The translations under genes and the position numbers were made by a program. The notes beneath the pieces are model-generated. The model searched no databases, had not been told where the DNA came from, and saw only the letters and a program-made list of their open reading frames with translations. This document shows, in pieces, positions 1 to 8,871 of a stretch of 64,000 nt of DNA. How positions within the stretch are numbered: position 1 is the stretch's first letter; each line of letters opens with the position of its first letter. The stretch comes from Marinobacterium zhoushanense (lineage in GTDB: Bacteria; Pseudomonadota; Gammaproteobacteria; Pseudomonadales; Balneatricaceae): positions 1-64,000 of the forward strand of contig NZ_BMIJ01000002.1 of the NCBI RefSeq assembly GCF_014641945.1. Reading direction: 5' to 3'.

Positions 1-928
1 GAGCATTCTACTGATCGCCGAACACAACAATCAGGCCCTCAACCCCGCCACCCTGAGCGCCTTGAACGCCGCCCAGCAGATCGGCGGCGACATCACCCTG
101 CTGGTCGCCGGCAGCGGCTGTGGCGCCGTGGCCGATGAGGCCGCCAAGGCTGCCGGTGTCGCCAAGGTGCTGCTGGCCGATGCCCCGGCCTATGCGCACG
201 GCCTGGCCGAGAACCTGTCACAGCTGATCGTGGAGCTGGCCACCGGCTACAGCCACCTGCTGGCCCCGGCCGGCACCACCAGCAAGGATGTCATGCCGCG
301 CGTGGCCGCGCTGCTCGACGTGGGTCAGCTGTCCGAAATCATCAGCGTCGAGTCCGCCGATACCTTCAAGCGCCCGATCTACGCCGGGAACGCCATCGCC
401 ACGGTACAGTCGCAGGATGCGATCAAGGTGATCACCGTGCGCGCCTCGGCGTTCGACAAGGCTGCGGCCGAGGGCGGCAGAGCCGCCATCGAAACCCTGA
501 GCCAGACCTGTGACGCTGGCACCTCCGCCTTTGTCGGCGAGGAGCTGGTCAAATCCGAGCGTCCGGAGCTGGCCAGCGCCCGCGTCATCATCTCCGGCGG
601 TCGCGGCATGGGCAACGGCGACAACTTCGCCCTGCTCGAGAAAGTGGCCGACAAACTCGGCGCGGCGATCGGGGCGTCGCGTGCCGCGGTCGATGCCGGC
701 TTCGTCAGCAACGATATGCAGGTGGGCCAGACCGGCAAGATCGTCGCCCCCGAACTCTACATCGCCGTCGGCATCTCCGGCGCGATCCAGCACCTGGCCG
801 GGATGAAGGAGTCCAAGGTGATCGTGGCGATCAACAAGGACGAGGAGGCGCCGATCTTCCAGGTCGCCGACTATGGCCTGGTGGCAGACCTGTTCCAGGC
901 CCTGCCGGAACTGGAAGCCAAGCTTTGA
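1..928 (+). CDS. etfA: Electron transfer flavoprotein alpha subunit (5' end just outside window)
   Basis: The reading frame is open from base 2 and begins [10 protein letters not shown]. This is the usual EtfA N-terminus directly after the initiator Met, so base 1 is probably the last base of the start codon and only two bases are missing. EtfA carries the FAD of the soluble ETF heterodimer, which collects electrons from acyl-CoA, dimethylglycine and sarcosine-type dehydrogenases. The C-terminal half shows the FAD-binding signature ([12 protein letters not shown], then [11 protein letters not shown] and [21 protein letters not shown]). At about 309 residues it has the family's normal length. 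etfB is presumably just upstream, outside the window. The ETF-quinone oxidoreductase gene follows after about 30 bases, so the pair is likely co-transcribed. Confidence 0.95.
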   Translation, partial: SILLIAEHNNQALNPATLSALNAAQQIGGDITLLVAGSGCGAVADEAAKAAGVAKVLLADAPAYAHGLAENLSQLIVELATGYSHLLAPAGTTSKDVMPRVAALLDVGQLSEIISVESADTFKRPIYAGNAIATVQSQDAIKVITVRASAFDKAAAEGGRAAIETLSQTCDAGTSAFVGEELVKSERPELASARVIISGGRGMGNGDNFALLEKVADKLGAAIGASRAAVDAGFVSNDMQVGQTGKIVAPELYIAVGISGAIQHLAGMKESKVIVAINKDEEAPIFQVADYGLVADLFQALPELEAKL

Positions 929-959
929 TCTGACGCTTGGCTGTTAAGGAGTCGTTGTG

Positions 960-2615
960 ATGCGCGAATCGATGGAGTTCGATGTGGTGATCGTCGGCGC
1001 TGGCCCGGCCGGTCTGTCGGCAGCTTGTCGCCTGATGCAGCAGGCCCAGGAAGCAGAACAGGAGCTGACCGTCTGCGTGGTGGAGAAGGGCTCCGAGGTG
1101 GGCGCGCATATCCTCTCCGGTGCAGTGATCGAGTCCCGTGCTCTGGATGAGCTGTTCCCGGATTGGAAGGCGATGGGCGCACCGCTGAACACCCCGGTGA
1201 CCGCCGATGAGCTCTATCTGCTCAAGAGTGAGGCAGGGGCGAAGAGGTTGCCCAATGCACTGATCCCCAAGACCATGCACAACACTGGACACGGGCTGAA
1301 CAACTACGTGGTCAGCCTGGGCAACCTGTGCCGCTGGCTGGCCGAGCAGGCGGAGGCGCTTGGCGTTGAGGTGTTCCCCGGCTTTGCCGCCGCGGAAGTG
1401 TTGTACAACGATGATGGTTCGGTGAAAGGCATCGCCACCGGCGATATGGGTATCACCGCGGCCGGTGAGCAGGGCCCCAACTACACCGAGGGGATGGAGC
1501 TGCACGCCAAGTACACCCTGTTCGCCGAGGGCTGTCGTGGCCACCTGGGCAAGCAGCTGATTGAGCGCTTTCAGCTCGATACGCAAGCCGATGCCCAGCA
1601 CTACGGCATCGGCATCAAGGAGCTCTGGGATATCGACCCGGCCAAGCACAAGCCGGGTCTGGTCGTGCATGGCTCCGGCTGGCCGCTCGAAGGCGACACG
1701 ACCGGCGGTTTCTTCCTCTACCACCTGGAGAACCATCAGGCGGTGGTCGGCCTGATCGTCGACCTGAACTATACCAACCCCTGGCTCAGCCCGTTCGACG
1801 AGTTCCAGCGCCTGAAACACCACCCGGTACTGGCCCAGCACTTGGAGGGCGGTACCCGCGTATCCTACGGCGCCCGTGCCATCGCCAAGGGCGGTTTCAA
1901 CGCCCTGCCGAAGATGGCATTCCCCGGCGGGCTGCTGATCGGCTGCGATGCCGGCACGCTGAACTTCAGCAAGATCAAGGGCACGCACACGGCGATGAAG
2001 TCGGGGATGCTGGCGGCGGAAGCGGTGTTCGAGGCGATCGGTGCTGAGCAGGCCAACAGCGAACTGACCAACTTCGCCGACAAGTTCGAGCAGAGCTGGG
2101 TCTACGACGAGCTGTTCCGCTCGCGCAACTTCGGCCCGGCAATGCACAAGTTCGGTCCGATCCTTGGCGGGGCGTTCAACTTCATCGACCAGAACCTGTT
2201 CAACGGCAAGCTGCCGCTCACCCTGCACGACGACAAGCCGGATTACGCCCAGCTGAAGCCGGCGGACCAGTGCCCGAAGATCGAGTATCCGAAGCCGGAC
2301 GGCAAACTGAGTTTCGACAAGCTCTCCTCGGTGTTCCTGTCCAACACCAACCACGAGGAGGACCAGCCCAGCCACCTGCAGCTGAAGGATGCCAGCATCC
2401 CGATTGCGCAGAACCTGCCCCGATTCGCCGAACCGGCCCAGCGCTACTGTCCGGCGGGGGTGTATGAAGTGGTGGAGGACGAAAACGGTCCGCGGTTCCA
2501 GATCAATGCGCAGAACTGCGTGCACTGCAAGACCTGCGATATCAAGGATCCGGCGCAGAACATCACCTGGGTGGTACCGGAGGGCGGCGGCGGGCCGAAC
2601 TATCCCAATATGTAG
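960..2615 (+). CDS. Electron transfer flavoprotein-ubiquinone oxidoreductase
   Basis: ETF-QO is a monotopic inner-membrane flavo-iron-sulfur enzyme that passes electrons from reduced ETF to ubiquinone. The FAD dinucleotide motif GAGPAGLSAACRL lies near the N-terminus. The C-terminus carries the 4Fe-4S cluster region (CPAGVYEV, then CVHCKTCDIKDP) and ends in the typical GGGGPNYPNM. Length, 551 residues, is normal. GTG at 957 and ATG at 960 are both possible. TAAGGA at 944-949 serves either, and ATG 960 is chosen. It sits directly downstream of etfA. The N-methyl dehydrogenases encoded 40 kb away are a possible but unproven electron source. Confidence 0.96.
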   Translation: MRESMEFDVVIVGAGPAGLSAACRLMQQAQEAEQELTVCVVEKGSEVGAHILSGAVIESRALDELFPDWKAMGAPLNTPVTADELYLLKSEAGAKRLPNALIPKTMHNTGHGLNNYVVSLGNLCRWLAEQAEALGVEVFPGFAAAEVLYNDDGSVKGIATGDMGITAAGEQGPNYTEGMELHAKYTLFAEGCRGHLGKQLIERFQLDTQADAQHYGIGIKELWDIDPAKHKPGLVVHGSGWPLEGDTTGGFFLYHLENHQAVVGLIVDLNYTNPWLSPFDEFQRLKHHPVLAQHLEGGTRVSYGARAIAKGGFNALPKMAFPGGLLIGCDAGTLNFSKIKGTHTAMKSGMLAAEAVFEAIGAEQANSELTNFADKFEQSWVYDELFRSRNFGPAMHKFGPILGGAFNFIDQNLFNGKLPLTLHDDKPDYAQLKPADQCPKIEYPKPDGKLSFDKLSSVFLSNTNHEEDQPSHLQLKDASIPIAQNLPRFAEPAQRYCPAGVYEVVEDENGPRFQINAQNCVHCKTCDIKDPAQNITWVVPEGGGGPNYPNM

Positions 2616-2784
2616 TCCGGCCCTACCTGTAAATGGACCTCATATGTGATCGCCCTGAGCGAAGAATGAAAGGGAAGCACCTTTCCAGTATCGAGGCCCA
2701 AAAATAAAATTCTTATTTTTAGTATTTACTAACGGCGAAATACCCCACTATTACATAAAAATAATAATTAAAATGAGGTGCTAA

Positions 2785-3753
2785 ATGCCATTTAAGCTTT
2801 CAGCCTGTGATCATGAGATCACAGGCGTTTCTCCCTATGTACTCGCCAAATTTTTAATTCAAAAAAAATTTGGTGAGCACCATATCCTTTATAAAGAATC
2901 GGCCTCGCCAACATCCAATCTGAAATTTAAAACCTTTGGCCGCTTGTCGATTTCCGAACTGAACTATGGATCGGAGATTCAGCTCAAGATCCCCCCACTG
3001 GGAAATTTCTATCACCTTCATGTCATCCTCAGCGGAAGCTGTACCTGGCAACACAACGATCGGCAGCAGCACCTGCGCTCAGGAGACTCGATTATCCACA
3101 TACCGAGCTCGGAGTACTCCACCACCTACTCTCCAGACTGTATAAAATTGATCGTTCAGATACCGAAGGACCTGCTACAACAAAGCGCAAGGGAGTTTGG
3201 CTATCTGACCTCCAACGCACCGATACTGTTTAGAAGCAGCCCCATCTCCTTCCCCAGCTCGGGACCCGCGTTCAATTTGCTGCACGATATTCTTGAGCAG
3301 GACGGCGCCAAACTGGGTGAACGTGCTGAACTCTACTACGCGAAGCTGTTTAGCAATGCGATTCTGAATACGTATGACAGCAACCTGAGCCTAAGCGCGT
3401 CGCTATCAGGCCCGCATCATCGACATATCGAGCTGATTCGTGAGCATGTACTGGACAACCTGACCACGGATATACCAGTCGATGAACTCGCCCGTATATG
3501 CCGGATCAGCCGCAAATCGTTATATAACCTGTTCGAACGGGAGACCGGACTGACACCCTCTTCCTACATTCGCCGGCTGAAGCTGGAGACGATCCACTCG
3601 GAACTGAGCCATAACCATAGAGTACGCAATGTGACAGAGGTCGCGTTGAAGTATGGTTTCACCAATCTCGGCCGTTTTTCAGCGCAGTATCGCGAATATA
3701 TAGGTGAGTTGCCTTCTGAAACCTTGCGCCGCCTTGAACGACAGCCGTTCTAG
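2785..3753 (+). CDS. AraC-family transcriptional regulator
   Basis: The protein has 322 residues. The N-terminal ~200 residues look like the AraC_binding_2-type beta-rich sensor domain. The C-terminal ~100 residues hold two helix-turn-helix motifs (IPVDELARICRISRKSLYNLFERETGLTPSSYIRRLKL, written here only as landmark, then VTEVALKYGFTNLGRFSAQYREYIGELPSETL). The start is supported by GAGGTG 8 bases upstream. It follows an AT-rich gap after ETF-QO and converges on the porin gene, beyond which lies the P450 operon. It is the best local candidate to control porin and P450, but this is inferred from position only. It resembles the AraC protein at 17200-18162 in architecture and C-terminal wording (GELPSQTL versus GELPSETL). 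Confidence 0.9.
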   Translation: MPFKLSACDHEITGVSPYVLAKFLIQKKFGEHHILYKESASPTSNLKFKTFGRLSISELNYGSEIQLKIPPLGNFYHLHVILSGSCTWQHNDRQQHLRSGDSIIHIPSSEYSTTYSPDCIKLIVQIPKDLLQQSAREFGYLTSNAPILFRSSPISFPSSGPAFNLLHDILEQDGAKLGERAELYYAKLFSNAILNTYDSNLSLSASLSGPHHRHIELIREHVLDNLTTDIPVDELARICRISRKSLYNLFERETGLTPSSYIRRLKLETIHSELSHNHRVRNVTEVALKYGFTNLGRFSAQYREYIGELPSETLRRLERQPF

Positions 3754-3802
3754 AGCAGATTTTTCAATCAGTCCGTGTGATATATCAGCGGGATCGGCAG
3801 AT

Positions 3803-3836
3803 AAAAAACAACCCGGGGAAGGGGGGCCCGGGTTGT
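3803..3836 (-). terminator. Rho-independent terminator of the porin gene
   Basis: Arms ACAACCCGGG (3808-3817) and CCCGGGTTGT (3827-3836) pair perfectly over 10 bp around a 9-base loop. On the minus strand the stem is followed by six T residues (3803-3808 on the plus strand are A). The plus-strand side has no T tract, so it mainly serves the porin gene. The convergent araC gene ends 50 bases away. Confidence 0.9.
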
Positions 3837-3859
3837 CTTAATAGTCCGATTCAGCCGGA

Positions 3860-4948
3860 TCAGAACTTGTACATAGCCATCACTTCGACCTGCTGACCGG
3901 CCGGACGCAGCGAGCTGCCTGCGGAGGACGGCGGGCGGTTTGCGGCGTTCTGGTCACGCCATTCGATACCGATATCCAGGTTCGGCAGGTAGGTGTAGAT
4001 CAGGTTTACGGCAGTCTGCTTCAGCGTGTCTTCGTCCATGGAGGCCGCGACCTCGTCTGACTCTACCTGGCCATAACGCAGGTTACCGCGCAGCTTGTCG
4101 CTGAACTTCTGGCTGATACCTGCCGAGAAGCCTGTCAGGGTTACCAGATCACCGGAAGCGTTCACCTCGGTCACACCGGAGGCACCGGTAGCACCCAGGT
4201 AACCCCAGCCAGCATAGACGCCCGCGCCTTCACCGCTGAATGCGCTCAACGCCAGGCTGGTGTTGCCAAACTTGAACTTGCCCGCGACAGACAGCGCAGC
4301 ACCGAACTCGGACTCACCGTCACCGCTGACGGCCGGAGTAGTGTCCACTTCACGACCGGTGAGCGCCACGTTAAATGCGTGCCCACTCTCGGTACGGTAG
4401 GTGTAGGCTGCCACCATATCGGGGAAGTCTGCATCGCTGTAAACCGGATCCTGCAGCGTCAGGCGGAAACCACCATTGGTGTAATGCATGACCAGGTCCG
4501 GTCGAATCACCGCACCGTTACCGGCGACGGTACCGATCCCCAGCCCCCAGAAGTTCAGCGTCTCCACATCGAACGGTGCGTTGGCGAAGAACTGGCCGTT
4601 CCAGGTCTGGCCCAAGGTCACATTATCGATACTGACAGTTGCGTGACGCATACGCCAAGCGTAGGTGCTGTCGGTCTCGGTATTGTTGTCCCAGAAATCC
4701 CCTTCCAGGAAAGCGCGAATCTTGTGCCCCTCGACCATCTTGGTCGCAGAAAAGTTGATACGTGACTGCCGGGCACTGCCTTCAAAGGAGTCTTCGCCAT
4801 CGTCCGGCATGGTGAAAACGCCTTCAGCTTTGACGTAACCACCGACACTGAAGGTGGTTCCGTTGAACTCTCCCAGCTCAACCGCAGATACCTGCGAAGA
4901 GATACCAGCCACCATCACGGCAAGCGCCAGTTTATTTCGAATCGTCAT
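3860..4948 (-). CDS. DcaP-like outer-membrane porin
   Basis: The protein has 362 residues and a clear signal peptide ending near SSQVSA/VELGEF. A beta-barrel pattern follows, with alternating hydrophobic strands and a C-terminal aromatic residue (VEVMAMYKF). The early motif GGYVKAEGVF, the conserved ARQSRINF and the later FLEGDFW and RMRHATVSI match the DcaP-like trimeric porins that import small organic acids and aromatic compounds. It is divergent from the P450 operon across a 426-base AT-rich region and likely supplies its substrate (inference). A strong terminator follows the gene. Confidence 0.88.
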   Translation of the reverse strand: MTIRNKLALAVMVAGISSQVSAVELGEFNGTTFSVGGYVKAEGVFTMPDDGEDSFEGSARQSRINFSATKMVEGHKIRAFLEGDFWDNNTETDSTYAWRMRHATVSIDNVTLGQTWNGQFFANAPFDVETLNFWGLGIGTVAGNGAVIRPDLVMHYTNGGFRLTLQDPVYSDADFPDMVAAYTYRTESGHAFNVALTGREVDTTPAVSGDGESEFGAALSVAGKFKFGNTSLALSAFSGEGAGVYAGWGYLGATGASGVTEVNASGDLVTLTGFSAGISQKFSDKLRGNLRYGQVESDEVAASMDEDTLKQTAVNLIYTYLPNLDIGIEWRDQNAANRPPSSAGSSLRPAGQQVEVMAMYKF

Positions 4949-5374
4949 GTTTTTTCAGCCCCTCGTTATTATCTTTTATAAAGGTTGATCTAATATCTCA
5001 AAGGGCCGATTTTGCTGATATACAAATAGTGTAATCTTTGTACACAGAGTGAAACAAAACCGAATTCACATAACACACTCGAAAAAACTTATAGACGCGT
5101 CATATTTCTTATATCAAAGGAGATAAAAATCCTACGATAACCCAATTCAAATTGAACACCTTAAATATTTAATAAATAAATATGGGTTAAATACCCGTAG
5201 CAACAGGTGGCGGAAGCGCCAGCTAGCAGGTAGCGCCCACAAAAACCATACAAAAAATACGTTTCTGTTCGATTTGTACAAGCCATAGGCGTTGAAATGC
5301 ATTCTTGGACCGAATCACTGCTCATAAAATGAAACCTCGTATCGAATAACAACGACTAAACACGAGGTTGATCA
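4949..5374. promoter_or_regulatory. Divergent AT-rich control region, porin / P450
   Basis: This 426-base gene-free stretch lies between the porin (minus) and the cytochrome P450 gene (plus). It is much richer in A+T than the flanking genes. GAGG at about 5363 is a good ribosome-binding site for the P450 start. I see no convincing sigma-54 element. An open frame of 63 codons on the minus strand (5161-5352) has no recognisable protein character and was not called. Confidence 0.5.
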
Positions 5375-6535
5375 ATGTTCAGATTCGACCCTTTCTCCCC
5401 GGAGATCGACGCCAATCCCTTCCCGGCGTACAAGACCCTGAGGGATGAATACCCCTGTTTCTGGAGCGAAGAGGCCAATATGTGGGTGCTCTCCCGCTAC
5501 CAGGATATCGTCATGGCGCTGAACGACTGGGAGACCTTCTCCTCGGCGAAGGGCAACCTGATGTCGGAGATGCCGGGGCGCGCCGGTGCAACCCTGGGCA
5601 CCTCCGATCCTCCCCGCCACGACCGTATGCGCGCACTGATCCAGAAAGCGGTGATGAAGCGTGCGCTGGACCACATCATCGAGCCCGCCCACGCCGCGGC
5701 ACGCACTCGGCTGGAAGCGGTCAAGGATAAGCAGCCGTTCGATTTCGTCGAGGACTTTTCCGCCAACTACACCGTCGATCTGATCGCCTACCTGTTCAAC
5801 CTGCCGGCTGAAAACCTGGAAACGGTGCGCGAGAAGGCGGTGTTGATGGTGCAGTCCGACCCGGTTACCCGCACCAAGTCGCCGGAGCACCTGGCGGCGT
5901 TCGAGTGGATGCGCGACTACGCCGACACCCTGGTGGAGATCCGCAAACGGGAGCCGGGCGAAGATCTGCTCAGCCAGTTCATCCTGGCCGAGATCGACGG
6001 TGAAAAACTGGAAGATCGCGAGATCCAGCTCACCGTCACCACGCTGATCATGGCCGGTATCGAGTCGCTGTCCGGTTTCATGAGCATGCTGATGAAGAAC
6101 CTGACCGACTTCACCGACGTGCGCGATGCGCTGGTGGCCGATCCGTCCAAGATCCCCGACGCGATCGAGGAGAGCCTGAGGTTCAACACCTCGGCCCAGC
6201 GCTTCAAGCGTTGCGTGCAGAAGGAGATCACCCTGCACGGCCAGACCCTGAAGCCCGGCGATTTCGTCTGCCTGGCCTACGGTTCGGGCAACCGCGACGA
6301 GCGTCAGTTCGCCAATCCGGACGTGTACGATCTGGAGCGTAAGCCGAAGGGACATCTGGGCTTTGGTGGCGGCGTTCACGCCTGCCTGGGTACTGCTATC
6401 GCCCGCTTGGCGTGCAAGGTCGCGATTGAGGAGATCCTGGCAATGTACCCGACGATTCACAGCATCGAGCAGGAGATCCAGTGGATGCCGTCATCCACCT
6501 TCCGCAGCCCGCTGCACCTGTGGCTCAAGGCCTGA
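5375..6535 (+). CDS. Cytochrome P450 (bacterial class I)
   Basis: A 386-residue soluble haem monooxygenase. The haem-ligand loop FGGGVHACLG has the cysteine at residue 337, the K-helix ExxR is ESLR (266-269), and the I-helix oxygen-activation motif is AGIES (227-231). The I-helix is notable because the usual acid-threonine pair is Glu-Ser here. It is followed by its own [2Fe-2S] ferredoxin and ferredoxin reductase, a complete three-component system of the putidaredoxin kind. The substrate cannot be read from the sequence. The neighbouring porin suggests a small polar or aromatic compound taken from the medium. The CYP family was not assigned. Confidence 0.95.
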   Translation: MFRFDPFSPEIDANPFPAYKTLRDEYPCFWSEEANMWVLSRYQDIVMALNDWETFSSAKGNLMSEMPGRAGATLGTSDPPRHDRMRALIQKAVMKRALDHIIEPAHAAARTRLEAVKDKQPFDFVEDFSANYTVDLIAYLFNLPAENLETVREKAVLMVQSDPVTRTKSPEHLAAFEWMRDYADTLVEIRKREPGEDLLSQFILAEIDGEKLEDREIQLTVTTLIMAGIESLSGFMSMLMKNLTDFTDVRDALVADPSKIPDAIEESLRFNTSAQRFKRCVQKEITLHGQTLKPGDFVCLAYGSGNRDERQFANPDVYDLERKPKGHLGFGGGVHACLGTAIARLACKVAIEEILAMYPTIHSIEQEIQWMPSSTFRSPLHLWLKA

Positions 6536-6552
6536 TCCCCGGCCACTCAACG

Positions 6553-6580
6553 AAGCGCCCCGGTATCCGCCGGGGCGCTT
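6553..6580. repeat. Perfect 11-bp inverted repeat between P450 and ferredoxin genes
   Basis: AAGCGCCCCGG (6553-6563) and CCGGGGCGCTT (6570-6580) flank a 6-base loop. No T tract follows, so it is probably not a full terminator. In the mRNA it would form a very stable hairpin 18 bases after the P450 stop codon, suited to stabilising the upstream message or lowering ferredoxin expression (inference). Confidence 0.85.
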
Positions 6581-6611
6581 ACCGACAACAGAACATCCGG
6601 AGAACAAGAAG

Positions 6612-6932
6612 ATGCCTAAAGTGGTATACGTAGACTTTCAGGGTAACCGCAACGAGTTGGAGGTTGCCAACGGCATGACCCTGATGCAGGGTGCGGTGAT
6701 GAACGGACTCGACGGTATCGAAGGCGAGTGCAGCGGCTCCTGCGCCTGCGCCACCTGTCACTGCTATGTCGACGAGGCCTACCTCGACAAGCTGCCTGAG
6801 ATGAGCGAGAACGAGGATGAACTGCTCGATGGCACCGCCAGCGAGCGTCTGGGTACCAGCCGCCTGAGCTGCCAGATCCGCATGGCGGATGACCTGGACG
6901 GTATCGTCGTTCAGCTGCCCGAGGAGCAGTAA
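6612..6932 (+). CDS. [2Fe-2S] ferredoxin of the P450 system (putidaredoxin type)
   Basis: A 106-residue adrenodoxin/putidaredoxin-like ferredoxin that shuttles single electrons from the reductase to the P450. The four cluster ligands are clear: Cys40-X5-Cys46-X2-Cys49 and Cys87 (in RLSCQIR). The start is ATG 6612 with CCGGAG upstream at about 6597-6602. The frame is open further upstream only by chance. The last codons overlap the ribosome-binding region (GAGGAG) of the next gene, whose start lies one base after this stop. Confidence 0.95.
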   Translation: MPKVVYVDFQGNRNELEVANGMTLMQGAVMNGLDGIEGECSGSCACATCHCYVDEAYLDKLPEMSENEDELLDGTASERLGTSRLSCQIRMADDLDGIVVQLPEEQ

Positions 6933-6933
6933 G

Positions 6934-8154
6934 ATGACAGGCGTCGTCATCATCGGCGGCGGTCACGCCGGTTTTCAGTGCGTCGACAGCCTGCGCAAGG
7001 GCGGCTATGCAGGCCCAATCGCGCTGGTCGATGCCGACCCGCACCTGCCCTACCAGCGACCGCCACTGTCCAAAGGCTACCTGCTTGAAGGTGCCGATCC
7101 CGACACGCTGCTGTTTCGTACCGCTGCCTACTACAGCGAGCAGTCGGTTAACCTGCATCTGGGCGTCGCTGCCGCCGCTATCGACCGGGAGCGTCACACG
7201 GTACAACTGTCCAACGGACTCAGCCTGAGCTATGACCAGCTGGTACTGGCGCCGGGCGCCAGCATCCGCCCGCTGCGAGTTACGGATGAGATCGCCGACC
7301 AGGTGCACTACATCAAGGCCCTGGGCGATATCGACCGCATCAGCGCGCAGCTCGGTACGGCCCAGGATCTGGTCGTTGTCGGTGGCGGTTTCATCGGCCT
7401 TGAGTTCGCGGCCACCGCCCGCAAGCTCGGCAAGAACGTCAGCGTATTGGTGCGCGGCCCACGCATCATGAACCAGAACGTCACCCCGGAGCTATCCGGA
7501 TTCATGCTGGAGCAACATCGCGCCCATGGCGCCGATATTCAGCTGAACACCAGCATCGAGACGGTTTCACGCCTCGACAACGGCAGTTTCGAGATCTTGA
7601 CCACCGATGGTCGCACTCTGAGTTGCGACATGCTCGTGGCCGGTATCGGCGTTACTCCCGATACCCGGCTGGCCGAAGCGGCGGGACTCGAGTGCGATGA
7701 GGGGATCGTCGTCGACGCCAGCTGCCGCACCAACGACCCGGCGATATTCGCCGCGGGCGATGCCGTCTCGTTTGCACATCCACTGGCGGACAGGCGGATA
7801 CGAATCGAATCGGTGCAGAACGCCGTCGACCAGGCCAAAGTGATCGCGGCCAATATTTGTGGTGAACGGGCAGAATACGATTCGGTACCCTGGTTCTGGT
7901 CCGATCAGTACGAGTTCAAACTGCAGATGGCGGGGCTGCACCAGGGTTATGACCGTGTGGTGCAGCGCGGAACGACCGAGAGCGGCAAGTTTACCCTGTT
8001 CCTGTATCGGGGCGAGCGGCTGATCGCCGTGCACACCGTCAACAAGCCCGCCGATCATATGGCGGCGCGCAAGCTGCTGGCCGCCGGCATTTCGCCTAGC
8101 TTCGCTGAAGCGGCGGACGAGAGCCTGAAGCTAAACGGGCTATTGAAACGTTAA
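6934..8154 (+). CDS. NAD(P)H-dependent ferredoxin reductase of the P450 system
   Basis: A 406-residue FAD protein of the putidaredoxin-reductase family that transfers electrons from NAD(P)H to the adjacent ferredoxin. It shows the FAD motif IIGGGHAGFQ at the N-terminus, the NAD motif VVVGGGFIGLEFA near residue 150 and the second FAD motif IFAAGDAVSF near residue 270. ATG 6934 is chosen because GAGGAG lies 7 bases upstream and the family starts just before the GxGxxG motif. It is the last gene of the P450 operon. Confidence 0.95.
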   Translation: MTGVVIIGGGHAGFQCVDSLRKGGYAGPIALVDADPHLPYQRPPLSKGYLLEGADPDTLLFRTAAYYSEQSVNLHLGVAAAAIDRERHTVQLSNGLSLSYDQLVLAPGASIRPLRVTDEIADQVHYIKALGDIDRISAQLGTAQDLVVVGGGFIGLEFAATARKLGKNVSVLVRGPRIMNQNVTPELSGFMLEQHRAHGADIQLNTSIETVSRLDNGSFEILTTDGRTLSCDMLVAGIGVTPDTRLAEAAGLECDEGIVVDASCRTNDPAIFAAGDAVSFAHPLADRRIRIESVQNAVDQAKVIAANICGERAEYDSVPWFWSDQYEFKLQMAGLHQGYDRVVQRGTTESGKFTLFLYRGERLIAVHTVNKPADHMAARKLLAAGISPSFAEAADESLKLNGLLKR

Positions 8155-8169
8155 CGACTAGTACCCGAA

Positions 8170-8222
8170 GCGGGGCGTTACCGATTAAGTCAGGTGAACT
8201 ATGCGCCTGACTTCAACCCCGC
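8170..8222. repeat. Nested inverted repeat after the P450 operon
   Basis: The inner arms AAGTCAGG (8187-8194) and CCTGACTT (8206-8213) are perfect. The outer arms GCGGGG (8170-8175) and CCCCGC (8217-8222) extend the structure. No clear T tract follows on either strand. It may end or protect the operon transcript. The remaining ~140 bases up to the DUF1840 gene show nothing recognisable. Confidence 0.6.
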
Positions 8223-8360
8223 CAAGGGGGGCGTTCTACTGATAAGATACCTAAGCACCCGGTCGCAACACGGATCATTCAGCCTCTGGCGCTGCAACAA
8301 GACGCCCAACATCCGCCTATGAAAATCGAGGGCCTGGTTGAGACGTTGATTCACGCTAAC

Positions 8361-8678
8361 TTACGCTTTATCCCACATCAGATCACACTCATCTTTGGCG
8401 GCCGCGGCCAGCAGTTCGAGTAGGGGATAGGCGCGGTTGGCAAGACTCACTTTCTGATCTTCATCCTCTTGGCCTTCCGACATCTCGTCGTCTGTGTCAG
8501 CAGGTATCGGCTGTTCGTCGAGTGCGCGTTTCAGTTTGTTCAACGCCTCCGGAATATCGGCGGCCAGGATAGCACCGGGCACGACATCGCGGTGTCCCAT
8601 CATGCGAATCATGGTCAGTGCTACATCGCCCAACATCGTGATATTGGCATAGGCATCGGTTCTAAAGGTAATGAGCAT
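8361..8678 (-). CDS. DUF1840 family protein
   Basis: A 105-residue small acidic protein. It begins MLITFRTDAYANITMLGD and contains MMGHRDVVPGAILAADIP, both typical of DUF1840, a family of unknown function in proteobacteria. The frame extends upstream to 9008, but the family start and a GAGGT ribosome-binding site six bases before ATG 8678 fix the start. The centre is rich in Asp and Glu (DTDDEMSEGQEDEDQK) and probably disordered. It is transcribed away from the LysE gene. Confidence 0.85.
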   Translation of the reverse strand: MLITFRTDAYANITMLGDVALTMIRMMGHRDVVPGAILAADIPEALNKLKRALDEQPIPADTDDEMSEGQEDEDQKVSLANRAYPLLELLAAAAKDECDLMWDKA

Positions 8679-8871
8679 GAGTACCTCGGCTGATAACGGG
8701 AGCGAGCCTTTATAGTGTAGTCGAGCCGGCAGCAGCCACTGCCGGCGAATAGACCGGTTGTTTGTCCACAAGGGAGCCGGTCCTACTGACTTCCGCCATG
8801 CAATTTCGTTCAATACCCCGATCTCTTCCGTCGCTAGTCTGATCTCTCCCCCGCTATAAACAGGATGAGAG

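Noticed and set aside
831-2525. Long open frame (564 codons) on the minus strand opposite ETF-QO
   Set aside because: It is antisense to a complete, highly conserved gene. Its composition is that of a GC-rich shadow frame with no recognisable motif.
5161-5352. 63-codon minus-strand frame in the porin/P450 control region
   Set aside because: Composition and position suggest chance in a promoter region; no start site support.
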